Below are positions 44,871 through 54,276 of a DNA stretch of 64,000 nt, one piece after another; position 1 is the stretch's first letter; each line of letters begins with the position of its first letter. The notes beneath the pieces were generated by a model that saw nothing but the letters and a program-made list of their open reading frames with translations, was not told where the DNA came from and ran no database searches. The translations under genes were made by a program, and so were the position numbers. The DNA comes from Ehretia macrophylla. Its lineage: Eukaryota; Streptophyta; Magnoliopsida; Boraginales; Ehretiaceae. The DNA lies in contig CM075778.1 in NCBI GenBank assembly GCA_037974665.1, forward strand, positions 13,939,001 through 14,003,000, read 5' to 3'.

Positions 44871-45407
44871 CTACGTTGATATCTTGACCCCAAACAACTT
44901 GAATGGTTGAACTTGTTGAACTCCTTCATTTTTTGCCACGTCTTCTTTTTTGGCTTGAGGCCTCCAGTCTATGAAAAACTGCACGTCTGGACTTCTTGAA
45001 CGCAGAAAACATATTACATCTCCGGCATTTACGCCCTTTTCCCTCACAAATTGATTCCACTCGCTTGTGAATACATAGCCTTGGCTGCTTTTCCAAAACG
45101 TAAATCTGAATCTCCATGTTTTCCCTTCACAATCTTTCATGAACAATAAAGTACCATCCGAGGTGGTTGCTTCATGCAGTGGAAAGTGCTTCTTAGCTTG
45201 GTGCTTCGGTATGGCTAACCGGCATAATTTTATGTCGCTCCTTGTTATTACCTTATCAAAAAGCTTTTCCAGTCTACCCGAAGGAGTAAAACTCGATACC
45301 TCTTTTACCATATTAAGGTCATAAGGATAGTGTCTGTGTTTGCGATCGTCAATTATTGAGCCGTTATGGTTTCTTGGCAGCATGTCTATGGAGTATCTCA
45401 ACTTCAC
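44871..45407 (-). CDS. RAV/NGATHA-like B3 DNA-binding transcription factor (AP2-less)
   Basis: 178 residues, one exon. The B3 domain spans residues 49-149: LFDKVITRSDIKLCRLAIPKHQAKKHFP, then GKTWRFRFTFWKSSQGYVFTS-like strands, WNQFVREKGVNAGDVICF and FFIDWR. This pattern (LFxKxxTxSD, RLxIPKxxAxKHFP, IDWR) is that of the RAV/NGATHA subfamily, which binds CACCTG-like DNA in the nucleus. Near the C-terminus, residues 170-174 read KLFGV, the known R/KLFGV repression motif, so it is probably a repressor. Unlike RAV1 or TEM proteins no AP2 domain precedes B3: the first 48 residues are basic and unrecognised. In SDIKLCRL the usual GKLNRL is altered, so binding may differ. The first ATG is chosen because a TATA box lies 117 bases upstream. 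It is the only host gene seen. Confidence 0.85.
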   Translation of the reverse strand: MKLRYSIDMLPRNHNGSIIDDRKHRHYPYDLNMVKEVSSFTPSGRLEKLFDKVITRSDIKLCRLAIPKHQAKKHFPLHEATTSDGTLLFMKDCEGKTWRFRFTFWKSSQGYVFTSEWNQFVREKGVNAGDVICFLRSRSPDVQFFIDWRPQAKKEDVAKNEGVQQVQPFKLFGVKIST

Positions 45408-45947
45408 AATTGTTTCTCTTCTGATAACGTCTAAGATTTTTAAAGACCTAGCTCATAATTGCTCACTAGTGAAGCGTTGAGCTAAAACCTAGAGACATGT
45501 ATTTGGTGTTATATATGTGCACATTTATAACAGCAAGACACTTTTTTAGTATGTCACTATGATTGTGTAAATTCATGAGATGCATAGGAAAAGAACAAAG
45601 ATAGAGGGCCATGCATGAGTCATGCAAAGAGAGACCTTTCACGATAGACGGATAGGTAAGGAGGAAGCTGCTGGATATGAGGCCTTGGTTATGGGTAATA
45701 GGCAGCAAGCAGAGGGTTATAAGATTCAGACGACCACAAATCTAATTTTATAGTACCATAACGAATCCCATCTGTCAAGAAACCAATGGGAACAAAAAGG
45801 AAGGATTCTCTAGGACGTATGTTTGGAGTCCTTCACCTTTAGATGTGAATTAAGTATACTTATCTTGTCAATTAGACTACACGCTTGCAGTGGATCTACA
45901 CGCGTTGGCGAAAGGAGGAAAAGAGGACAATGTGAGAGAAAAAAGTG
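45408..45947 (-). other. Upstream region of the B3 gene
   Basis: No second gene seen. An 80-codon frame at 45466-45708 on the minus strand overlaps the likely promoter and has no domain. A MITE follows at 45948. Confidence 0.4.
45523..45529 (-). promoter_or_regulatory. Likely TATA box of the B3 gene
   Basis: TATAAAT on the minus strand about 117 bases upstream of the ATG, which would give a 5' leader of roughly 85-90 bases. No other promoter element is claimed. Confidence 0.5.
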
Positions 45948-46094
45948 AAAATTCTTTAAAAAGTTTAAACAGGTTGGTCTTGACTTTTACTTACATGGGG
46001 TGGTTTTACATGTGTGGAGATCTCATGTTTTTAAGAGTCATGTAAATAAAAATCAAGATTGACTTGTCAGTTTGAACTTTTTAAAGAGTTTTTA
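45948..46094. mobile_element. MITE with about 50-bp inverted arms
   Basis: Left arm ATTCTTTAAAAAGTTTAAAC then GGTCTTGACTTTTACTTACATGG-like; the right arm is its near reverse complement ending AACTTTTTAAAGAGTTTTT. Centre of about 40 bases. No coding capacity and no sure target duplication, so the superfamily is not assigned. It lies about 540 bases upstream of the B3 start codon. Confidence 0.7.
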
Positions 46095-46439
46095 AAAAAC
46101 GAGAGGAAAAGTAGAGTGAATGAGGAAATGATGGTTGATTTCAAATCGCCCTTCCCCTTTTTCTTTCATATGCAGTATTGTTTATTGGTTCACTAGTTTG
46201 TTTGTATATATCGATTAGTAGATACTTTACTATTTTTAGGTTTGCTATCGATTTACATAAAGCGCAAACACTTTTTCAGACGAAAAGAACACCAGTGTGT
46301 ATGATTTAAATGGGAAACAAGATTAAAATTATAGCTTAAGTTTAGGAAAAACATATACGTACTCATAGTATTGAAGCCAGATTGGGGTACATTATTTATG
46401 AGCATTGTTAGATATTATTTTATTTTTATTACTTATAAG

Positions 46440-46835
46440 GGTGAATTTTATATTTAGTCTCTATAGTTTACATGTTTTTTAAATGTCATCTTTAATATTC
46501 CAAAATATTCACATTAGTCCTTAATGTTTATAAATATAATTCAAAATTGTCCTTATTGTTCAAAATTATCTAATTTGGTCCTTATTATTTTTCAAAAAAT
46601 TAAACTTAATCCCCAACTAGAGATCCATGCAGGGACTAAATTGAATTTTTTTAAGAAATAATAGGGACTAAATTGAAATTTTTTGATAAATAATAGGGAC
46701 AAAATTGGTTAGTTTTGAACAATATAAACTATTTTGAATCACTTTTATAAACATTAGGAACTAATATAATTTTTTTGAAACATTAAGGACAACTAGAAAA
46801 AACGTGTAAACAATAGAGACTATATGCATAATTTA
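46440..46835. mobile_element. Foldback element, about 0.4 kb, arms of about 190 bp
   Basis: The left arm (about 46440-46618) and right arm (about 46628-46835) are imperfect reverse complements: TTTAGTCTCTATAGTTTACATG on the left faces CGTGTAAACAATAGAGACTAT on the right, and TTTGGTCCTTATTATTTTTC faces AATAATAGGGACTAAATTG-like repeats. Only a few bases separate the arms. Each arm is built of TTAGTCCCTATTATTT-like units. Non-coding; transcription through it would give a long hairpin RNA. Confidence 0.75.
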
Positions 46836-47708
46836 TCTTACCTCTTATGTGAATACTTAGTTAATAGGCCAAACAATAAACTTCTTTATTTCTCTCTCTA
46901 TTTTTAATATGTCACGTAAGTATCTAAATTGGAGGTGATAATTTATTATTTATCTGTGCCGCTATTAAAGTATCTAATTCTCTCCTATACTTGCTGTTGG
47001 GACCTTTCAGGAAAAGCAATATGATGAAAAGAACTCAATTAGGTTAGTCAAATTTTACAAGTCAAAATATATACACATCAAGATATTCAAATATTTGTTT
47101 ACGATATAATACTGATATTCTACAGTTAAAATCTAGGGAAAAGATTGTCATAGCATCCCCATCTCTTTGAAAATATTGCAATACTTGATAGCTTTGATCA
47201 TAACTAGTGGTCTGACACATTAACAATCAAAGGTTCGCCACTATTTTCATTAATTTCATTTCAATGAAAGAGTGCTAAGGGTTATGCAATCTACGTTTTT
47301 ATATATAAATTTTCAAAAAAAAGTCACAATTTCCTTTCAAATCTTAATAGAATACAATTTTCAGAGAAACTAGCTTGACGTCGTGACACCTCAAAAAGGA
47401 TGTTGGCTATGCTACTGAAGAAACGTTAATAGTAGATCAAAAGCCACTGATATATGCAAAAGTAGTAAAAAATTGCAGAAGGTATACTACATATGAAAAT
47501 ATTAACTACTTGTTCTTTTTATTCAACCTCATATACATTAGATGGACCCATGAGAAAAAACAAGTTAATTATTTTGGAATTATGCTAGATTTCCTGCATG
47601 TAAATTAACATTAAAATTACATTTATTTTACTTTTAATTAGTCTGTCAAACATTATAACATGCCAATGTTATTTGCTACAACAAAAATATGATCCTACAA
47701 TGGAGATT
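46836..47708. other. No feature recognised
   Basis: AT-rich intergenic DNA without a recognisable frame or repeat. Confidence 0.4.
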
Positions 47709-48081
47709 ATGACTCTGTTTGGCCTAGTTTTTTACACTCAAAAGTGTTTCCTGTAAATTTAAAAATTGATCTCACTTGTTTGGCATATTTCTAAAAGTGT
47801 TTTTAAGTAAAAGTTGAATCTGAAAAAAGTTAAAAAACAAGAAGCTCCAAATTGGAGCTTTTTAAAATAAGTTTTCGTGAAACTATTTTTATATAGTGTG
47901 GGAACCTATTTTTTTTCAAATATACCCTTCATATTTTTTTAAAGTAGAATACTGCCCTCAAATTTTTTAAAAGCTCAATATTATTCATTATAAGTCAAAC
48001 AATCGACGACTTTTGTTCAATAACACTTTAGCTCCATAGCTCAAAAGCTAAAATTTCACAGTTATGTCAAACAGAACCTAC
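47709..48081. mobile_element. hAT-like MITE
   Basis: Left end TGACTCTGTTTGGCCTAG; right end is the imperfect inverse (reads AGGTTCTGTTTGACATAA on the other strand). GTTTGGCAT phrases recur near the left end. A small palindrome AGCTCCAAATTGGAGCT sits at about 47846-47862. Non-coding. The CTCTGTTTGG type of terminus is common in plant hAT-like MITEs; the 8-bp flanks do not match clearly. Confidence 0.55.
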
Positions 48082-50390
48082 CTAAGGAGATTAAAAAAAA
48101 AAAATGCTTTTACGAATGAACTGAAGATTTTTTATGGGTCATCTAATTAAGATAACCTTTTGCTCAAAGTTCTACCTTAAGAAAAGAGAAAAGAAAGCTT
48201 CAGAGAGTTGTACTTATTTTATTTCAATTCAGCTAATTGATAAACCCTTTTGTTGTTTGTAGGTAGAATATATATATACTGCAGAAATGTAGGAAAAACA
48301 AAAGGGTGGCTTGATAACCTTTAAAGTAGGATGTGGTTTCTTTATCTAAATGCTGCTGACAATCGACATTTTCCTGTAATGACGGGACCCGGGACCAAGG
48401 ACCAAGAGGTTTAGTTGAGCATTTGATCTACACAGTATTAACAAAAATAAAACTTACCATGGCCCATTGTTTCTGTTGATCACTTTTAAAAACTTTTCAT
48501 GCCATAAATGTGTTCATACTAGAGCTTATGATAAGGCGTCTGCACTATGACACTTGTACAATCAAGAAATGACGACATGACAGAAATACTGAAATGTTAA
48601 TTAGAAAAAATCAAGTTCATCGGCCGAGAATGTCTTGAACCTAAGATGCAATCCGTTGAGAAATCAACCATACATAAATTGTGATCCTAGTTTTTGCAGA
48701 TGTCTTGACTGATCTTAAAAGGCTTTGATCTTTTCTTCGTTGTACATTAGTTTCCTGAGCTATTCTTGTTTTTATCGTTAAACAACTACAAGCAGATGGC
48801 AGAGGCTGCTAGTAACTACTACGAAACACCAAGCACTTGGACCTAATGTATATAATTGAAACCCAATTTTAACTCGGCAATTCTTAAATCCACTCGTGTT
48901 TATATATTATGTATGTGTATTATGTATCGACTGTCAATAACTATAATAGCATACAATATAGAATACTACCTCAGAATAACATTAATTCAAAAACTTTATT
49001 TTATCCAATAATAAAGTAAAAAGGTTCCCTGGGCCCACTTGTGGTCACAAAAGAGACAGACACTTTTCCAAGTAGTGAAGAAAGGAAAATATGACTTGTA
49101 ATACATATATTTTCTTCTAAAAAAAAAAAAATACATATATTTTCACGACAGCTCTGTGGGGTTTACGGTTAGAGATGCATCAAGTGATTGTCAATACACT
49201 CAACTCGTATCCGATCTGTATCAGAATCTCTTCAGCCATTCGTTGCTTTCTTCGGCAACGAATCTAAAAAGATGGCTATTTCTGGCGTGGGAAATGGCAA
49301 TGGACCTCAATTATTGGACGGGTAGCAAAGGGTCGCGTTTAGGACCAAAAGATTGGCATCTTATCATATCCTATATATGTGGAGCTTTCCTGTGCCAGAT
49401 ATTGATATGGGATCAGTTAGGGCTATCCATTCAATTTAGCGTCTACTGTGGCTAAGCTCCCGTAGCCATGAGTATCATCCATTTATGATACTTGAAATAA
49501 CAGGACATAATGCATACAAATGAATCAGAATCCAACATACAAAAAGTTATAGAAGATAATCTATGTACTAGTTATCTCAAACTTAGTAGCTCTTTCATTA
49601 CTCAATTAGCATGCTTGTTATCTTAGCAAATGCAGAATAAAGAAGTTGATCAAATAGAAAATGCAGCTAGAATGGCTATAATATTGCTTCAACATGTCTC
49701 TATTATAGTGTAAAATCACTAGCTTAAGTAGCTGGTTAAGATAATATAGCTAATAATATAGAAATCTTTCCAAGCCTTGTTGTTGTGCATATTTCGTCCT
49801 TGTCACTTGTTGTCTAACGCAACAGCCTGCGTGTCCACCACTTTTCACCAAAGGTGAGCACTTTTGCATCTTTTTAGCTGCACTTTATGCGCTTTTTGCG
49901 CTTTTTGTTTTTCCGTAATCTCTAGAAACGTCACGTAACAAGTTGCATTATTATAAGTCAGTGAACATTCTTTCTTAGCTTTTTTCCCTGGAGAGTTGCA
50001 GATATAGCTACTTTTAAACATCATTCTGACTTCAAGACTCTTCGTGCATCATGTGACTCATATGATTTTAGAATCAAATTGTCGGCAATGACTGGTCAGG
50101 GAACTTGTAAATCGAAATCGAGCACCCCTTCGCTCTAGTGAAAAGAAAACAAGACCAATACAGAAGAACAATGGTGGCCTATCATTCTTTTGGTGATGAG
50201 TGTAGCTTTTGGAATCAAACCATGACATTGGCAGCGTACTAGCTACTTGTGGTTGATAACTATTGAGCGTAAGGATATACCTTAAGTTCAAGTATGATGA
50301 GAAACTCTTTACAAATTAACGATATATAGAGGTACATGAACTATTTAAGTGGTAGTATTCTGGGTGTTCATTATCTAGTAGAATTAAGAA
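48082..50390. other. Intergenic DNA, no gene recognised
   Basis: Open frames at 49156-49455 (99 codons, plus) and 50058-50291 (minus) show no domain, no repeats elsewhere in the window and no promoter context that I can defend. The segment 49150-49450 is less AT-rich than its surroundings and could be an old gene fragment. Otherwise nothing is seen. Confidence 0.4.
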
Positions 50391-50512
50391 AAGAGAAATG
50401 TTAAATATCACCTTATTTTAATCATTCAAACACCACTTTTATGTGTATGTTTAGTTGGCATATTAAAAAAATAAAGAGAAATTAAAAAGTTTGTTATTTT
50501 AGCATTTCTCTT
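50391..50512. mobile_element. Short MITE (about 122 bp)
   Basis: Inverted ends AAGAGAAATGTTAAAT and its mirror (right end reads AAGAGAAATGCTAAAAT on the other strand), ten exact bases then scattered matches. Non-coding. Confidence 0.55.
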
Positions 50513-50639
50513 TTAGCATTCCAATTAAGTATTCATATAGGATGTGATATTTAGGTGATAAAAATAGAGTCGCATATAGCAATGTTTGAAAAGAAAAAGA
50601 GTGACGAATTACAAAATTAGGAAAAACAAAGTAAAAGGG

Positions 50640-50791
50640 GAGTAATTCTTTATTTTACCCATTCACCACATCACCCCTCATTTATGTGGTAAGAATTGAT
50701 GTGTTGAATATCAAATATCTTGTTTATATGGTAAAAATTATACTTTAAAAGGAAGAGTGATGGTGTGAAGGGGTGAAATATAGTATTGCTC
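50640..50791. mobile_element. MITE with about 40-bp inverted arms
   Basis: The left arm GAGTAATTCTTTATTTTACC continuing to CACATCACCCCTC mirrors the right arm (other strand GAGCAATACTATATTTCACC to CATCACTCTTCC), about 30 of 40 matched. AAAAGG occurs just outside both ends. Confidence 0.7.
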
Positions 50792-50914
50792 AGAAAAGGA
50801 AGTGATTGAAAACTTTCACACTAATAAACTTTAAATTCCGATTTTGAATACCATCAATTATCATTGTGAAATAAGCAAACCAAACTATTAGATTTGTAGA
50901 AAGATTTATGATAT

Positions 50915-51216
50915 CAATACAACAAAATGTGCCAAGGGCGAGGGATTTGGCAATGAAATTGTTTTCCATCGCCAATTAGCAGCGGACTTACATAGTCTGC
51001 CGCCCACTTGCGAGCCAAAACTTGGCACTATAAATAGGCGATAGATTTAGCGACGGATTATTTTATTAATATATATTTTCTAAGAAAAAAATTAAAATTC
51101 ATTGCCAAGTCATCGCCAATTTGTGACGAAACAATTATATATATATAATTTATATCTGTCTCTAATATATATATATAGCGATAGATTATAGACATATATA
51201 AATAAATAAATATATG

Positions 51217-51264
<48 letters not shown>

Positions 51265-51535
51265 CATATATTTATTTATTTATATATGTCTCTAATCTAT
51301 CGCAAAATAGCGAGAAACTGATGACGGATAATTATTTATATTAATATTTTACATTTTAATAAATATGAGTCTCAATTTTATTGCAAAATAACGACAAATT
51401 GGCAACGGAGATTAATTAAAAAATACAATAACAAAACTTATAATTAATATAAATTTTAAAATCAAATGGCCAACGAACATCCGTCATCTGTTTTAGGGTT
51501 TAGAACGACAGACGGTCATCGCCATGTTCTTTAAT
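50915..51535. mobile_element. CACTA-like non-autonomous remnant
   Basis: The left end CAATACAACAAAATGTGCC is one base from the CACTACAACAAAA-type terminus of plant CACTA elements. Subterminal phrases follow (GCGAGGGATTTGGCAA, CCATCGCCAA, GCGACGGATT, later GATGACGGAT and CAACGGAG), as expected of transposase-binding repeats. No transposase and no clear right terminus; the right limit is a guess. A large palindrome (51178-51303) lies within. Confidence 0.55.
51178..51303. repeat. 126-bp near-perfect palindrome with (TA)n centre
   Basis: GCGATAGATTATAGACATAT on the left mirrors ATATGTCTCTAATCTATCGC on the right, with AAATAAATAAATATATGTATG between arm and centre also mirrored. One or two mismatches by eye. 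Confidence 0.9.
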
Positions 51536-52038
51536 TCATTCAGAGCAGTTTACTTCTCCCTCTCTCACTCTCTCTCGCCAACACTACCACTGCCAACTAA
51601 AGTTGGCATCTGGGCTAACCTAACCTAGCTAGCCTAGCCAGTACGAGTGATGGGCCAAGAAAATTGAGCCCGACTCGGCATGCTCAGTTATCAAAATGCA
51701 AGACCCAACTCGGCCTACGAGTCTACTACTATAGATCACGAGCTGAGTTGGGCCAACCCTTTTTTTCATGACTAGCACATTTTGAATATATTATGTATAT
51801 ATACTAATATATTTACAAACACATATACCTATACAAACACCAATATACGTGAATATATTATTGGATATATGCCCTTCAAGCTAATCATTTGGTAGAGAAT
51901 GATATGAGATATTGTGTAAATAACAATCTTTGTTATAGAGTTTTTAACAAATAAAAGTACCAAATGGAATTCTCTTTATCTCCTACACACTTTCATGATT
52001 AAACATCTACACATTATGTATAATAGATATAGTCCATG
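51536..52038. other. Intergenic DNA, no gene recognised
   Basis: Contains a CT-rich run (CTCCCTCTCTCACTCTCTCT) and TA-rich DNA; no frame or known repeat. Confidence 0.4.
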
Positions 52039-54276
52039 TGTGATACTCCGGACCTAGCATGTAGTGAATAGTATCTATTTGAATATGTTTATGTGTTATT
52101 TTAATTAATTGTGTGAGTTTATGTGTTTATTTTAACTTTTGTATTTATTTAATAGCTTTACCTTTCCTATTTCTTTTAAATGTGCATCAACATATAATTA
52201 ATTCAAATAAAAATAATTTGACTTATTATTTTCATAATTTTATTAGGTGGGAGTATTCCTTACATCTAGTACATTTATTTTTATCTTTTTAAAATGAGCC
52301 CTGACCCCGGGGAGAAAATTAAAATATTTTATTTTGTAAATTTCGTATTTTTCCCATATCATACATGCATTTTTGGGCATACTTTCATAATTTTTATTTG
52401 CATAGCACTTCGGGAAGACAGGTAGAAAAATTATTTTGTGTATTGCATGAATAGTGTTAGCTAGATTACTTTAGTGGGCATTTCTTGCATTTCTACTTAA
52501 CTAAACCCAAACCCAAACCCTTTAACCCAACTCATACACCATATATACTCTTATATACACATACATTACATTATATACATTATAAAGCAACAAAATAAAA
52601 GAAAAAAAGAGAAAGAGGATCGTGAGCTTCATAAGGAGAAAATAGAGGAAATTGATCCTAGGGTTTTCTCTTGGGTCCATATATACTCTTATATACACAT
52701 ACATTACATTACATACATTATAAAGCAACAAAAGAAAAGAAAAAGATATAGAGAGGGCTGTGAGCTTCATAAGGAGAAAAAAGAGGAAATTGATCCTAGG
52801 GTTTGCTCTTGGGTGGTCTTCCAAGCATTTTTTAAATGATTTCTAACCATCACAAGCTTTCTTCTAGCATCTACAACCCTTATTTGGTGAGGGATATCAT
52901 TTTTCTTGCATTTTAAAGTTTATGTCATGTTTATATAATTTCTAGATTTGATCTTATATGTTAAAATAAAGCTTGATTATTGTATATTTTAGTGTTTCCT
53001 AGCTATAGAGATTTGTTTTATGTTGTTGAATGGCTTAGATTGTGAATTTTTGCAAATGTCTAAATGTGGAAGAAGGTGAATAATAACTTTTAGGGCTAAA
53101 TGTTGTTTCTTGTTTATAAGCTTAATTATATGATATCTAAGTATGTCATAGGTGATATTAAACCTAGATTAGTGTTTAAAATGGTTGGAACTTATTTAAA
53201 ACTTGATTAAATAAATTGAACAGAAAGGGGCCATGTGTGTGATTTATTGACAGGGTGTATTTCATTTTGTTGGATGGTGCTAATTATGTTAGTTATTGAT
53301 TATGATATGTTTATGGTGTTGTTTTAGTGAACGAGTTAGGGGGTTGTAGTGTTAATGGACAAAGGGATTTTTGGGATTAAGCATTAGTTGTTGGTTAAAG
53401 TGAGGGTTTTTAATGTTTATTGGTGTCATAAAGTGCCTATATAAAGTTGGTGTAGTTAGGTGATGGATTGTGTAGCTTAAGTGTTAGTATGCTACTTGTA
53501 TATGTTAGGAATATACCCTAATGTTATAGTTGAGATGACCTGAATTAGGGTTTAATAAGAATATATTTATGAGTTTTATACAATATGTTATCTCTAAGAT
53601 ATTCATATTCTCCGCTTCAATATGAATGTGTCCCTAATGTTTATCCGAGTAGAAAAATGTTCTAAAAGGATTTAGGATATTTCGCTGTTTTTCTTCGATA
53701 GGATAAACATTAAAAATCGATTCATAACCCTTCAGATTATTCGATTGAGACTAGAATAATCGAGTATGGGTTATCATATGTTAATACATTTGATTAATAG
53801 AGTGATGTTAATGATAAATGATGGCGTGCGAAGTGCCAAAACAACATGATGATGTGCACTAATAAACATATGAGAAATCGTCATTATACGAATCATTGAA
53901 TGTGATGATAAATAGTGAACTGCATGATTTCAGGTTAATAGTTCACTATTTAGTTGGGAATTGTGCAAATTAATCCTCAGAGTTGAGAAATTGTGGATGT
54001 CGGTTGTATCAGGGGCTAAATACTGCGTCTGGACAATACCTGTCTTCCAAAAGGTGGGTTATAGTCTTTCGCGTTTTAGTTTTGTGGTATGAACTGACAG
54101 GTAATTGTCAAGATATGATCTGTTAATCTCTGGTGTGAAGTGATGTCCTATGATATTTGAGATCGGTCGTTAAACGAGGAAGTCCTTGGCCAAGGCGAGT
54201 ATGAAGTGATAGAAAAGGGTTTTTCCATAGTAGTCATCTCTCGTTTCACCAGTTTAGATTTATTCATAGTATTGAA
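52039..54276 (+). repeat. LTR K, front part of an A-family LTR, plus unassigned flank
   Basis: Starts TGTGATACTCCGGACCTAGCAT, resembling the A LTR start (TGTGGCACCCTAGCCTAGCAT), and about 52290-52420 aligns with the A LTR read on the minus strand (TGACCCCGGGGAGAAAATT, TTTCGTATTTTTCC, TTTTGGGCATAC). It has TTTG|GTGAGGG with GT at 52887. From about 53500 I can no longer place it. Solo LTR J interrupts at 54277. No protein seen. Confidence 0.6.
52540..52814. repeat. 138-bp tandem duplication in the leader of K
   Basis: Units 52540-52677 and 52678-52814, both starting CATATATACTCTTATATACA and ending CCTAGGGTTT.CTCTTGGGT. They create a repetitive 100-codon minus-strand frame that I take as fortuitous. 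Confidence 0.9.

Noticed and set aside
48796-48846. Short frame MAEAASNYYETPSTWT with a good start context
   Set aside because: 16 codons, no splice donor or continuation that I can defend.
49156-49455. 99-codon open frame in intergenic DNA
   Set aside because: No recognised motif, promoter or homologous copy in the window; kept only as a remark in the region entry.
52500-52530. CCCAAACCCAAACCC run as an interstitial telomere repeat
   Set aside because: The unit is not CCCTAAA and is too short.
52522-52824. 100-codon frame with internal duplication on the minus strand
   Set aside because: Caused by the 138-bp tandem repeat; no domain, lies in the K LTR.
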